A DNA stretch of 64,000 nt, taken from contig LR990049.1 of NCBI GenBank assembly GCA_905147135.1, positions 19,671,428 to 19,735,427 on the forward strand, written 5' to 3'. Positions 1 to 11,150 of the stretch are shown piece by piece. Positions within the stretch are counted from its first letter, which is position 1, and every line of letters begins with the position of its first letter. The notes under the pieces are model-generated. The model was not told where the DNA came from and ran no database searches. It was given only the letters and a program-made list of their open reading frames with translations. This stretch comes from Blastobasis lacticolella (Eukaryota > Arthropoda > Insecta > Lepidoptera > Blastobasidae). The translations under genes and the position numbers were made by a program.

Positions 1-27
1 TAGACCACATTTTTGGCCGACTGTACA

Positions 28-101
28 TGGCCGGATCGGGACGAACCAGGGACTTCTGGCTTACGAGTCGGATACTCTAACCGCTCGACCACCGACGCTC
101 T
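28..101 (-). repeat. SINE-B head (tRNA-like part), partial
   Basis: Read on the minus strand this is the tRNA-like head of the SINE called SINE-B here, with the box A-like GGCCGAGCGGTT region and a box B-like part. The same head occurs at 2904-2820 (minus), 8906-8981 and 10773-10846. The body is missing, so this copy is truncated or runs into diverged sequence at the window edge. Confidence 0.7.
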
Positions 102-2526
102 AGTTTAGTGCCTACTTAAAATAAAAAAAAGATTTTAAATGATAAAAAATTCATAACAAGCTTTTCTTGCGCGGTATAGTACCTACTCATCAAGACCGTT
201 CCAAAGCGCCCAAACACGATTGGGTTATCTTATTGCTTTCATTAGTTCCTATGACCTTCCGAATCCATCATCAGACCAGCTCCATGGTAGCATATCAATG
301 CACTGTCGTAAAAGTTATCCCAAATTTCATCTCAATCAGATACCGACTAATGGTCGAAAAATTGTTTGCAAATGGCGGACAACTTACATACGACAAGTGC
401 AAGTTAAATAAAAGCTTGTAATAACAAGTCCACCACAGATGACAAATAACAAAATGCACACAGATCGTTACGGCAACAGTGTAAGTACTCTTCCCCCTCG
501 CCCGCGTCTCCGATGCGCCGGCGCACGCCGCATAGCAACACGCCGTCGCGGGTCAACGACCGGTGACTCAGCCACTCAGCGCCCTTCCTTTCACTCGCGA
601 AATGCGAATAACTGTACTGCAAGTGTCTGCAACCACTTTATCTGGACGCGTGTGGGTTTGTCTCGCCGGCGCGGGCGCAGCTTGGGAGCTGAAAGCCGGT
701 AGAATTCGAGTCGTGGGGAATGAAAGGGTTCCTTATAGTGACTTAAATAACAATAAAAATTATTCATTGGCAACCATGTAACTGTTATTGTGTCATAGTG
801 TGCTGTGTGTAATAAATGTGATTTCTTTCTTTCTTTCTTAAATCAACGATTGAGTGAGAGTCGAGCTCGGAACTTTTGACATTTATAGCATTTTGCTGTT
901 GACGTGATTGATATACTGACAAATGTAGTACTGAAGACGAGTAAATTGTGTCCTTTAGTTTTCTGACTATAATAAATTAGAGGAAGATGAATGGTACGGT
1001 TATGGTTATGGAGACGCTTTCAACGAGGAACCCTAAAAACTTGAATAACTAGTCCATTTCTCGGAGCATTGATGGAACATCGTACTTGTTGAACCGTATT
1101 TCTTTTTCCATAATGTGTTTTTGCCTTACTTTTCATTTCACTTACCGCTTACCACTAGACTGGCTGTCTGCTCGTTTGTCATCGATTACCTAATCTATAC
1201 TATCTATACAATATTATAAAAAGGAAAAGTTTGTTCCTTTTAATTAAAAACCTAAGTACCTGTTTACCTATCAGGTTGAAGCTTCAACTTCGTACGTTCT
1301 TTATAACGAGTGTTGTTATAGGGGCGGAGGATTTTAAACTGAAATACATCAAAGAAAAAAATATTTCGTACCAGAGAAGTAGCTTCATTTAAAAAAAAAT
1401 TTGGCATTTATATTTGAATATGTTTTTGGTCATGAGACCGTCGTGTGCTTATTAACTAAATCATTCAATCAAACGTGAGCTTAAGCCAAACAAAATTTTG
1501 AATGGGGAAAGAAAAAACATTATAGAATAATTTCACGTTGGCTACCGAGATTGTGTGATCTAACTCCATTACACTATTTTCTTTTTAGATACATATGTCA
1601 AGTCACCTTTCTATAAACTAGTGATGATCGAACACAACATTGGATGCGATTGCGAAAAGTGTATGAAAATAGGATATCCAGATTGCGCCATCTACGCGCC
1701 ATAATATCTGCCTCTCTATTCTAGCCCTCTCTCTTCGGTAGGTCTGCTGTAAGACATTTCTTTTTAGAAATAAGCTGTACCTCTTGTGATTGTTATCTTT
1801 ATGTTCATATTATTGTAACTTTCTTTGTGCAAAATAAATGGTTAAATAAATAATAAATTATCTTTCCAAAAAAGCTAGCTTCACTTATACTAAATACTAT
1901 TTTCTTTGGTTTATTTCACCGCCTCTAAAAAAACACCAATTACCTACTGAGGTACCCACTTAAATGCCAATTGCATCTGCAAAGCTATACTGTATCTAGT
2001 GAAACAACTCAACCGTTAAATGAAATGTGGGTGGATAATATACATGAGTAACATTCTGTAATAATGAGTCACTGCGCAAGAGTTCCGCCCTCATACAAAT
2101 TCATACAACCCAACAATTGGCTCAAGAATCCACAGAAAGAGGAACAAACTGATTCATGTCATCCTCCACAATTTGACGACCCCGGCAGTAGAGAGCTAAA
2201 TATTGCAGAATGTGATGTCACGGTCGGTAAAAAAGCGGGGCAAAATTTCAAATCGTTGTCTGTCATCATTATCTGATCGTCATTCGTCAGCAAAGTCAGT
2301 AATAATATATTTGACGTGTGACCTCCATGATTTACTTGACATCGGCGGAATTCGTTGGATCTTCAACGAGATAGTCATCCTCTTTAAAGAAGAAAATTAA
2401 GCTACCGTGCTTGAGACTCGTAATCAGCACGGTTATTTTGTAGGGTTGTTGCAGGGTTACACAAACATTATCATAGTCTTATCGTATAAGTTACTGCGCT
2501 TGGCAGGACTATAGTAAAGCCCAAAA
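102..2526. other. No recognised gene; AT-rich with one GC-rich patch
   Basis: I see no gene here. A CpG-rich patch at about 482-720 stands out from the AT-rich surroundings and could be promoter-like or part of an unidentified repeat. A TTTC microsatellite lies at 824-840. A 70-codon open frame at 2064-2276 has no recognisable motif and is not called as a gene. Confidence 0.5.
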
Positions 2527-2904
2527 TCATCATCATCACCATCATCATCTTGGCGTTAATGTCCCGATCGTGTTCTCGCGCGCGATAGCCCGGACCATGA
2601 TCCAGGGTTTGGCCGATCAAGTAAATATAGCCCGGCGTCCGCCAAGACCATGATCCAAGGTTTGGCAGATCAGTACAGTAGAGCCTTCGACCTCCGTCAT
2701 GACCCTGCTACCAAGGAAACATGACCAGATTGGAATCGTGGCTACTAATTCAGTCATAACCTCACCGTAAGAGCATCGGTTAGTATTCAACTACTAACAA
2801 ACAAAACTCAGAAAAGAGTCATTGGTATATGGCGCAGTGGGATTCGAACCCGCTACGTCTCGCTCACGAGTCGGATACCTTAACCACTAGGCCACTGACG
2901 CTCT
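2527..2904 (-). repeat. SINE-B, full-length copy
   Basis: A full-length minus-strand copy. The tRNA-like head ends at 2904, followed (reading minus) by the conserved body and the gggacattaacgccaag end, then an ATG/ATC trinucleotide tail at 2527-2552. Part of the body is duplicated: the phrase for 'ccatgatccaggatttggc' occurs twice, near 2597 and 2649. Confidence 0.8.
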
Positions 2905-5037
2905 CACAACGCCTAAACGAAGGACTGTAGCCCTACAATTAACTCATAAATGACACATAAATTGATGAAATGCGGGCGCTCTCGACTCTCGTATCCTTGG
3001 TAAGTACTTGCGTAGGTACGTAAGTACCTCTGTATAATAGCCACTGAGTACTGTTTTCATTAAAGCGACTATTATACCTAGTTAAACAATGACAACAAAC
3101 ATTGGGACAGACAGATAATGATAAAATGAAGAAGAGCTTTTGTAGGTATAGCTACCAACATGGTCGCTAAGTCGGTACCTACTAACAGAGTATTTATGGT
3201 AAGTTAATTTCAAATACCTAAGTATTCAAAATGCCAAATATTTCGTTAAAAGTTTATTTTGTTTTGATAGGAACCTACTGTTTATACCTATTTTGTGACA
3301 TTTCATTGTAAGTTTCTAAGTATCCGAAATATTAACAATTTAGATCTCTTCGCTGCGCTCGCAATGAGCGAGCTACTTAAAACATCATTAAATTAAAATT
3401 GAAAAGATGTTCAGATACAATATACAATTGAACAATTAAATTACAAATAGCAATCATTGGCATCCCCAATCAAAATATGCGAGTTACAATTCAGGTTAAA
3501 TAGATAATAGCAATGTCAAAATGATAATAGGACACCTACATAACATCGTAAATTTTAGCCACAAGCGCATCTACACAGAATACAGACAACGTATCTATTG
3601 GAATAAGCAAGACGATAACAATGGCGGCAAGCCACTCCTTGCCAATTGCGGCGTCGGATGCAATTTGGTGCGCGGGCGCGGCCGGATGCGCGCGATCGCG
3701 GCCCCGCGCCTGCGCCCGCGCAGGACAATGCTATGGGGGACCGGGGAAGCCACTCTTGAAGCCCGTTTGTTGAAACTAGTATTGCGAAGTTGGCCATCTT
3801 GGTATTAATGTCCCGGTTATGCTCTAGCGCACAAGCATTGTATTTCGAAGTTATCGTAGGTATTTTGAAGACCTTCACGCACTAGACAATCTCGATTGGC
3901 AACTAAATAGTTTTTTTTTATGTAATACGGCAGACGAACAGGCAACCGGGTTACCTGATGGAAAGTCATCACCGCCGCCTATGGACATCAGCAACACCAG
4001 GCGTGCTACAAATGCGTTGGCCGTCTCTAAGGAGATCTCTAATATACCTCTTGACGAGTATTCTGAAGATGAATTATTCTAAACAGCGGCCTTGGTCGAA
4101 TGACAGCGTACTTGTGAAGCCGATAATGAAAGTTAAGCAACTCACGGTGAGTCCAGTAATGCCACTAATATACCTCACTCACGCCTGTTCCTAATTTAAC
4201 TGCACTTGCTTTAGCGATTTATGTAGGTACACATAAACAAGACTCATTTTACGTGTCAATAAAAGTATGATCCATACAACATATATAGCTACACATAAAT
4301 AACAATGTTTAATAAACAAAATATGGTTTTCAATGAGCGTACAACCGCGTAGTATTGTAACAACCGCGGCGAAGCAGTTGTGTTTCACCATGCATCGTTC
4401 CACACAATTTCTTATCGTTAGTTGGCCGTGCAGCCAACCAATAAACATTGGATTACCTATTTATGTGCCTTATTGTATTGTTCCTTGGTCACAGTTTGTA
4501 AAATGCCACTGAATCTAATTCTTTTATTATGAATTAATATTCAAGCAGCCAAAGGCATGCCTATATCTGGGCGGGTGTGTTTAATTGTTGTCCTCAATCA
4601 GCCGTAACACGACACATCACTATACAAAGTTGAGTTCATTTTTAACTACTTATCGAGTATATTTTTTAAAGTATTGGTTGATGGCGTCAACTTAGTAACA
4701 AATTTTTCAAGTTCATATTTTGTATTATAATTTGATTGTTTGCTATTTTATATTATAATATCGAGCTCGCTTCTCTCGCTCATTCTTCTAATTTATATTA
4801 CCTCCGTTTTCAAGAGCCTAAACAGGTGGGCCAAAAACTCGAAGCCCAACGCGCTTGTTCATTAATGTTCTTTTATTATTTATATATAGTCTTGGTATCA
4901 TCATCCCAGTTTCTAAGTGACAAACAACCCAAAATTCCGAGCACTTACCTAATGCTTCGATTACACCTACACACTTTATACTCTATAATGTCATAATGCC
5001 AAAAGTTCATTGATTTATTGCTAGTATTGCTACAGTG
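2905..5037. other. No recognised gene; repeat fragments
   Basis: AT-rich sequence. A very CpG-rich stretch lies at about 3645-3725, a short SINE-B 3' fragment (minus) at about 3795-3835, and a LINE 3' fragment at 3911-4036. The open frames here have no recognisable motif. Confidence 0.5.
3911..4036 (-). repeat. LINE 3' end fragment
   Basis: A T-run followed by the 'cctgatggaaagtcatcacc' phrase and a 'caccaggcgtgcta' block. The same layout occurs at 21224-21390 and, inverted, at 7636-7760 and 54170-54310. The T-run marks the poly(A) end of a minus-strand retrotransposon. The family is probably CR1/Jockey-like, because two dispersed copies lie next to LWNELP-type reverse transcriptase ends. 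Confidence 0.55.
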
Positions 5038-5300
5038 ACGACCTGAGTGGTTCAGTGGTCAACACGTGGTCTGCCACGCAAGAGGTCCCGTGTTCGATTC
5101 CCGGCCGGGCAGAAATTGAAATGATGAATTTTAATTTCTGTTGCGGGTCTGGATGTTCTATGTATAATAAGTATGTATTTAAAAAAGTATATAAGTGGTT
5201 TATCAGTTATCTAGCACCCATAACACAAGCTTTGCTTACTTTGGGGCGAGATGGCGCTGTGTGAATTTGTTCACGATTATTTATTTTTATTATTAGTTTA
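5038..5300 (+). repeat. SINE-A, full-length copy
   Basis: A tRNA-derived SINE called SINE-A here. The tRNA-like head has box A-like TGAGTGGTTCAGTGGTCAA and box B-like GTTCGATTCC. The body carries 'gaaattgaaatgatgaattt' and 'ggcgctgtgtgaatttg', and the tail is ATTTATTT-rich. Other copies lie at 29310, 39998, 40194, 46628, 48817, 51001 and 53826. The head is not a functional tRNA because the acceptor stem does not close. Confidence 0.85.
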
Positions 5301-5324
5301 TTATTATTATACCTAAATATTGCC

Positions 5325-5460
5325 TAGGAAGACACAGGGGCTAGCGGTCCACCTTATGGAAAGCGGCCACCGTCATCCAGGACTTCTACAACCTAAGGGG
5401 AGCTGATGCAGCGCCGGTCTTTGAGGCACCTGTATTCATGCCTTTTGAAGAACACTACAT
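5325..5460 (-). repeat. LINE 3' end fragment
   Basis: Contains the 'gtccaccttatggaaagcgg' and 'catccaggacttctacaacc' phrases that recur at 44510-44600 and, inverted, at 50812-50955 and 59940-60066. Those copies end in GCAATAAAAA, as expected for the 3' end of a retrotransposon. Confidence 0.5.
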
Positions 5461-5878
5461 GGGGTTATGCACCTACGTATACTTATTTTGTTGCAAGAAA
5501 GACCTAACTAGGTAGAGCACAACTGAAACCAACATAAATATCGAACGAGCATATTACTATAGGTAGGTATATACAACGTTATCGCTGGTCTGAACTAACG
5601 AGTTCATTTACACACAGGAAAACTATCGTATGTAACCTACAAGTTTCCACATATACACGTTGATAAATCCCGTGAAATAACTCAATCCTTCGTTAAATCC
5701 AATATAATTATTGCACAGTAACCTAAATAGTTGATTACAGCTATCGTAATTCATATCTCTAGTGTAGTTACGCGTTTGAAGGTAGATAGCACTTTATCAG
5801 ACGGCCAATTCAAAGTGGTATGTTCGCGAATTTTCCGAAATGATTTTATCAATTTTTCGAGTGGTCACAAGAAAATGG

Positions 5879-5943
5879 ATGCGGTTGTATTGGAGCGTTG
5901 CTCTGGTGGGGCTGCTGATACTGTTAGCTAGGCAGAAACATAG
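5879..5943 (+). CDS. Putative first coding exon of a secreted protein (signal peptide)
   Basis: Starts at ATG 5879 and encodes 21 codons plus two bases before a strong donor (AG|GTAAGT at 5944). The peptide starts MRLYWSVALVGLLILLAR: one positive charge near the N-terminus, then a hydrophobic core of about 13 residues, typical of a signal peptide or signal anchor. The exon ends in phase 2. The candidate exon at 11151 starts with one base that completes a Ser codon (AG+T), so the two fit together. An initiator-like TATCAGAC lies about 80 bases upstream. I do not recognise the family. The hydrophobic core and the donor are seen; the gene model is inferred. It could be a chance open frame. Confidence 0.45.
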
Positions 5944-6766
5944 GTAAGTTTATCACTATGTTAAGAGCAAAGAACTTTCATTTTTAAACCTTTGTTGCCC
6001 GCAGCGCCGTTTGATAACACCTAAAACGGCATATTGCAACATTGTACTCTGATATCTACAATCGTGAATGAGTGTTTACGGTTGTGAACCAATGAGTGCT
6101 TCGATTTTGATAAGAACATAAGTTGAGGGTAGGTATGTACCTACTTGGAGAAAGAAGGAACGGTGTTTTTAAATGAGTGGTGAGACAGGGACAAAAACCG
6201 GCCAAGTGCGAGTCGAAGTCGCATATAAAGGGTTCCGTATGATTACAAACAACTAGATTTTGACTCAGATCAAATAAGAAATAAAGATAGAATTCTGCGA
6301 CATACTGATGTCACAAAACTACATACTACAACTACTTGTAACTATGTAGTAGGGACAATAGGAACAATGCTCTATTAGCAAAAAGAAAAAAAAAACATTC
6401 ATTGCTGTGCGAGCTGTCTGACGCCATATTTGTTTTGGGAAAGTGGAGAAAATTTGAACTAAATTTAAATCATCTGCCTGATTTGACAACCAACTGACAA
6501 CCAGGTACATATACTTACGCTTTAGCCGATTGACAACCAAACTATGCCGTGAACTCAGCATAGTTACGAAACCGGCCATCTTTATTGCTTATTTGATCTG
6601 AGGATTTTGATGCCCGCACAATGTGTAAGTCAGAAAATTTTATTGAAATAGAAACTTTGTAGCACAAGTCCGACACACTTTTTAAATCTGGTACGGCGAC
6701 AAAAGCATGTTTCTGGAACCCTTAATATTCAACATAAAAAAATGATTTTGTTGTTATATCGGCCAT

Positions 6767-6965
6767 CATCATCATCATCATCATCACAGCCCATAACAGT
6801 CCACTGCAGGACTTCGGGCCTCTCCCACGAAAGGGGAGGTCATTGCCATAATCTCCACGCTTGGCAGGCGGGTTGGAGATCGCAGTGCAGTTGATGTAAA
6901 TCTACCCAGAGAGATGCTGCTGCCCACCTTTCGGATTTGTCCCTTAGTCGCCTCTTACGACACCC
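6767..6965 (-). repeat. Repeat-F copy with CAT trinucleotide end
   Basis: A (CAT)n run followed by 'ccactgcaggactt', 'cctctcccacgaaaggggag', 'ggcaggcgggttggagat' and 'gtcgcctcttacgacaccc'. The same order of phrases occurs at 46436-46985 and, inverted, at 42537-42783. The trinucleotide end resembles those of the RTE and SINE-B copies here. Confidence 0.65.
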
Positions 6966-7299
6966 ATATCGGCCATAGAAGCACATATTCCCCAAAAATA
7001 TCAAGCTGCTGTAATGGTTTCAAAGATACATATTATGCATGTGACAGACAGACAGACAGAGGGGAAGACAGCGGAGGCTTAGAACTACGATACGTATTTT
7101 CACCCTTCGGATACGGAACCTTAGATAGACAAAACAGGTAGGCCCGTCTGACGTAATCTATAACAAGCCTACAATCTTTATCTATGACGTCTTAGATTTA
7201 TGTTGATATGGTAATAATTTATACACACTTAAATATCTACATACCTACATAGATACCTACGATGTTAGTGAAAAAGTTCAAACTTAAATTTTAAATACT

Positions 7300-7520
7300 T
7301 ACTGCGCTGGCTCAGCGACCCGAAGTGGATCTTGGCCTATGACACCAGAGATCGCAACCTCTTCTTATCCAGCGCCATCTCCTGCTATTCGAGGATGCCC
7401 AGTGCATGCAGGTTTTAAGAGAGGTAGGGCATAGCGGGGTATCCCGTTCGAATAGGAGCCGCCCGACTGGGGAAGTACCTCCACCTTACAGAATACCGCA
7501 GCTAAACAATACTTTTTTAA
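7300..7520 (+). repeat. LINE-derived fragments
   Basis: Two adjoining GC-richer pieces: one around 'gtggatcttggcctatgaca', and one with 'ggtatcccgttcgaatagga' followed by 'accttacagaataccgcagc'. I recognise the style of these phrases as dispersed lepidopteran LINE 3' sequence, but family and boundaries are uncertain. Confidence 0.35.
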
Positions 7521-7635
7521 ATAGTATTATGTTTCTGCCGGCGAGTAAGGTTTCCAGTGCTCCATGGGGTGGGGATTTGGGGAACCGTGGCTTTGGCAGT
7601 GGAGAGGCATTTTCCTTTTTGCTGACAGAGCAACG

Positions 7636-7760
7636 TGTAATAGAGGTGGGCAGCGCATTAGCGATACTCTTGGTTTTGCTAATGTCTATAGGCAGTGGTG
7701 ACCACTTTCCATCAGGTGGCCCGCTTGCCTGTTTGCCTACCGTATGACATAAAAAAAAAG
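7636..7760 (+). repeat. LINE 3' end fragment with A-tail
   Basis: Contains 'ggtgaccactttccatcagg' followed by 'gcctgtttgcctaccgtatg' and an A-run at 7750-7759. It parallels 54170-54310 on the same strand and 3911-4036 and 21224-21390 on the other. Confidence 0.55.
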
Positions 7761-8797
7761 GTATTTTAGAACTTCATCCATCCAGCGACATAAAACAGGG
7801 TGTGTATGTAGGTATATCTAGCTTACTATCATATCTTTAGAACTGTCTCCGATACCAGAGCAAGATTCGTTTTAAGACAGTCCAGTCTGACATTATGTAG
7901 GTACTTATGTTATTATATCTGATTAAAATGTAGGTAGGTACCAATTTGGTGACGTGATTGCCTTCACATAGGGACTGGGTATGCGACTGATGCAATCCGC
8001 CAAAGTACTATCTCATCGTGATAATGCTGTCAAGCGTAGATATTGCAAATCGAAAGTGAGACAAGGCGGATTATCTTTTTATTTTTAGGCGAATTGCGTA
8101 AATCAAATGAATATGTGAGTAAATCATTATGAATGAAAACATTAGGTATTAATCCCTTCGCATTCCCTATTCTATTGTACTTAAGAAAGCTTGTGATGAT
8201 GTTTGTATTATTGTACGATATGAACGGATTTTCCTGACAATCATTCCAGTTTCAGCGGATTTTCCTGACATAATGTTGTAGTAGCTAATAATATATCCCA
8301 GAATAATACAAATTCTATAATTGAGGGGTTAAGGAACCCCGCCTCCATCTCAGGGATCCCAGCCAACCCTGTCAGCTAGCGAACACCTGTTGACTGGAGG
8401 CGCTGGTAACTCGGCTTTTCCTAAGCGGGTTGTGCGGTTTAGATGGCAGTCGCCCCCCGTAAAAAACGAAAACACAACAATATTTAGATTAAGGGTCTTT
8501 TGATAAACGCTTGCTGTAAACCTGAATACCCATTTCAAGTTACAAATCAGATTTAAAGTTACAACTTAAGATTAAGACTTTATTGCGGGAGGCACATGGA
8601 TAGACGGTCGTCCACCTGATGGAAAGTGGTCAGTGGTTTAGGTGCAAAGAAGTTTTTAGAAATTTATCTGACCGTACCTCAATAGGTACTAGTTTATTTA
8701 TGACTTGAACAGAAAGCTGCCAACAATCATGTTTCTATAGACATTTTCTCTTATATTTGTTTCATACTAAACTCGCGTTCTTTACACATATTATTAT

Positions 8798-8872
8798 ATT
8801 AGACGGGACTTAGACGCGACGGTGGGTGTAACCCTACCGAAACGTTGGGAAAACAAATCGAAAAGGTACATT
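8798..8872. repeat. Short inverted-repeat element, 3'-truncated
   Basis: Starts GACGGGACTTAGACGCGAC and continues through 'ggtgggtgtaaccctaccga'. The copy at 26493-26575 lacks this left end but keeps the inverted right end GTCGCGTGTAAGTCCCGTC. Together they define an element of about 100 bp with roughly 19-bp terminal inverted repeats. Confidence 0.55.
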
Positions 8873-8899
8873 TTCTCTTGTTACTTATGAGCCTGTTTC

Positions 8900-9261
8900 G
8901 GATAAGAGCGTCGGTGGCCGAGCGGTTACAGTATCCGACTCTTAAGCCAGAGGTCCCGGGTTTGAATCCCGCTCCGGCCATGAACCAATGACTGTTTTCT
9001 AAGTTATGTACATTAGTTGAATACTAACCGATGCTCTTACGGTGAGGGAAAACATCCTGATGAAACCTGCACATTGTTGATGTGTTACCATGATCCAAGC
9101 TAGTCAGGTTCCCCTGGTAGCAGGGTCTTGGAGGTCAGATAGCAGTCGCTCCACTGTAATTACCTGACCTGCCAAATCCTGGATCATGGTCAAGGCGGAC
9201 CCCGGGCCCTCGGGCGCGAGGGCGTGGCCGGGACATTAACGCAAAGATGATGATGATGATG
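8900..9261 (+). mobile_element. SINE-B, full length with 17-bp target duplication
   Basis: Reference copy for the family in this window. The tRNA-like head (box A-like TGGCCGAGCGGTT, box B-like GGTTTGAATCC) is at about 8906-8981. The body includes 'ctggtcaggttcc'-type and 'gggccctcgggcgcgag' phrases. The 3' end is 'gggacattaacgcaaag' plus (ATG)n. It is flanked by the perfect direct repeat acttatgagcctgtttc at 8883-8899 and 9262-9278, a target-site duplication of the kind left by LINE machinery. The head resembles a Leu/Ser-type tRNA but is not a gene. Confidence 0.9.
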
Positions 9262-9321
9262 ACTTATGAGCCTGTTTCATAAATAGGACTCATGAACTAA
9301 CATTTTAATACTTTTAATCTT

Positions 9322-9507
9322 AAGGTGTGTCCAAACATAGAGCGGCATGTGTGCGCGGCAGCCGCGCGCGGCGTGCCGCGCTTTGTTTGGACAACAGCCG
9401 CGCGCAAACATTCGTCAATAGTCCTAACTAGAGCGCGGCAGAATTGTTTCCTGGACATGCCGCGTGTTGCTGCCGCGCTCGTGCCGCGCTATGTTTGGAC
9501 ACGCCTT
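9322..9507. mobile_element. GC-rich miniature inverted-repeat element
   Basis: Terminal inverted repeats: AAGGTGTGTCCAAACATAG at 9322-9340 and the complement of AAGGCGTGTCCAAACATAG ending at 9507, with GCGGCA-type continuation inward. The interior has many GCGCGGC and GCCGCGC stretches that fold back on themselves. There is no reading frame of interest. The transposase family is not clear from the ends. Confidence 0.75.
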
Positions 9508-10380
9508 TACAGTATCGCAACCGTAACCCTATAATTACGTACCTGTTTTGGACTTTATGGTCCCTCGATCGATGGGATTGAAATTAATTCTATCGATAAT
9601 TTACGCGTGCTGTGAAAGCCTCAGAATGATCGATCACAGGTTGTTAATCACAGGGGAACCAGAACGACCCCACAGGTTGTGGTGGTAACGGTTAGGTACC
9701 TCACAGGGCTATGTCGTTTTTGGGTTAAATAAATAAATAAATAATCCATTTATTTCTCCACAACAACGTATACATAATATTTTTATGTTTAATGAAACTA
9801 GGTACATTATTAACATGTTGGGTACGTATACATATTTGTGGAGACTGGTGCCTGAACTAGGGAAACCTGTGCTACAGGTCACCAGGTCTCCACCCCAGAG
9901 CAAACTGTCTTATTATAAATTATAGAGAAAAATTACAAATATGCAAAATAGAAACAGGAAGTATATCCATTTGATAGAATATATTTTGTAAACTATAAAC
10001 AATGAGTAAGCTATTTACGAGGAGAGATAGAGGAGAAATAAAAAAAATAAACCAAGAACATGCAAGGAACAAATTTTTATAAACACTGTAATTAAACGAT
10101 TGTTGCCCTAATGTACCTATCGCATATATTCATCTACCTTTGGAGGTACAGATGTGTATGTGGAATGAAATGACATTTAGATATATCCTTACCATACCGG
10201 ACCCCGTTTATGGAAGAAATTATGGGCTGAAATATTGATTGAAACCCCTCTCACCAAATACTAACTAATTCTAACTCTCGATGGAACTATAGAGGTGATA
10301 TAATAAGGTTGTGACCATCGGCATCGGGCATTCGCGTCGTTTAAGCCAAGTTTGTCTTTCCGTGCCCCAGAGACAAACCT
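9508..10380. other. No feature recognised
   Basis: AT-rich sequence with a TAAATAAATA run near 9726. There is possible SINE/LINE-like material at about 9700-9905, including 'tggtcaccaggtctccac'-type sequence on one strand. No gene or clear repeat boundary is seen. Confidence 0.4.
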
Positions 10381-10631
10381 GCGGGGCTATTGGCTAACTC
10401 AGTTGACAACTGTATTTGACACTAGATAATTCTACACCACGTCATCTACGTTGAAAACTGGCAATAGCGTCTACCAAATTAGAGTAGTGTCAGATTTGTT
10501 TATGTCAAATTCAATTGTCCACTGAGATAGCCGATAGGCCCTCTGAGGGCCCAGTTTTCAACGTAGATGACGTGGTGTAGAATTATCTAATGTCAAATAC
10601 AGTTGTCAACTGAGTTAGCCAATAGCCCCGC
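10381..10631. mobile_element. Composite foldback element with about 80-bp arms
   Basis: The arms 10381-10460 and 10552-10631 are inverted copies of each other with about one mismatch, beginning GCGGGGCTATTGGCTAACTC. Compared with the simple copy at 37491-37652, bases 10381 to about 10541 correspond to one whole element in reverse orientation. Bases 10552-10631 are a second, inverted copy of one half. The junction carries the palindrome GGCCCTCTGAGGGCC at 10537-10551. No coding capacity. Confidence 0.8.
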
Positions 10632-10771
10632 TGGTCTCCGTTACGTACAACCCTAACTAGTCTATAGCATCGTAGCTTCCAAACTAATCAATTGATCCGT
10701 TTCGCTAAACGACAAAATTTTAGGGACATGACTTTTCTAAACGAAAATTGTGTAGTATGCATACTAAAGAT

Positions 10772-11089
10772 CGAGCGTCGGTGGCCGAATTTTTAAGGTA
10801 TCCGACACGTAAGCAAGAGGTACCGGATTCGCATCTCACTGCGGCCATGTACCAATGATTCTTTTCTGAATTATGTACATTAGTTTAATGCTAACCGATG
10901 CTCTTGCGGTGCGGAAAAACATCGTGATGAAACCATGCATCCAAGCTGGTCAGGTTCCCCTGGTAGCAAGGTCACGGTGGTCAGGTGGCTGTCGCACTGT
11001 AATTATCTAATCCGCCTGGCTCATGGTCAACCCCGGGCCCTCGTGCGCGAGAGCACATCCAGGACTTTAACGCCAAGATGTTGATGATG
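10772..11089 (+). mobile_element. SINE-B copy with 15-bp target duplication
   Basis: A diverged but nearly complete SINE-B flanked by the perfect repeat atgcatactaaagat at 10757-10771 and 11090-11104. It ends in a TTGATGATG trinucleotide tail. Its end lies about 60 bases upstream of the candidate splice acceptor at 11149-11150, so it sits in the 3' part of the putative intron of the secreted-protein gene. Confidence 0.85.
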
Positions 11090-11150
11090 ATGCATACTAA
11101 AGATAAATGTTACCAGTTACCATCTTGTATCAGTTATCTAACGCTCCCAG

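Larger units (their letters stand above)
5944..8899. other. Candidate intron, repeat-rich
   Basis: No coding sequence is recognised. It holds repeat-F at 6767-6965, LINE-derived fragments at about 7300-7520 and 7636-7760, an unassigned repeat-like GC-richer piece at 8330-8460, a LINE-tail scrap at 8577-8640 and a short inverted-repeat element at 8798-8872. If the exons at 5879 and 11151 belong to one gene, this is part of its about 5.2-kb first intron. Confidence 0.45.

Noticed and set aside
2064..2276. Possible exon (70-codon frame)
   Set aside because: The frame has reasonable composition and a GT near 2226, but no motif, partner exon or promoter could be linked to it.
5099..5264. Open frame over the SINE-A at 5038
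   Set aside because: The frame is made of SINE sequence; the same frame opens in other SINE-A copies.
8906..8981. tRNA gene in the SINE-B head (also the SINE-A heads)
   Set aside because: Box A and B are present but the acceptor stem does not pair, and the same head is followed by the same SINE body in many copies.
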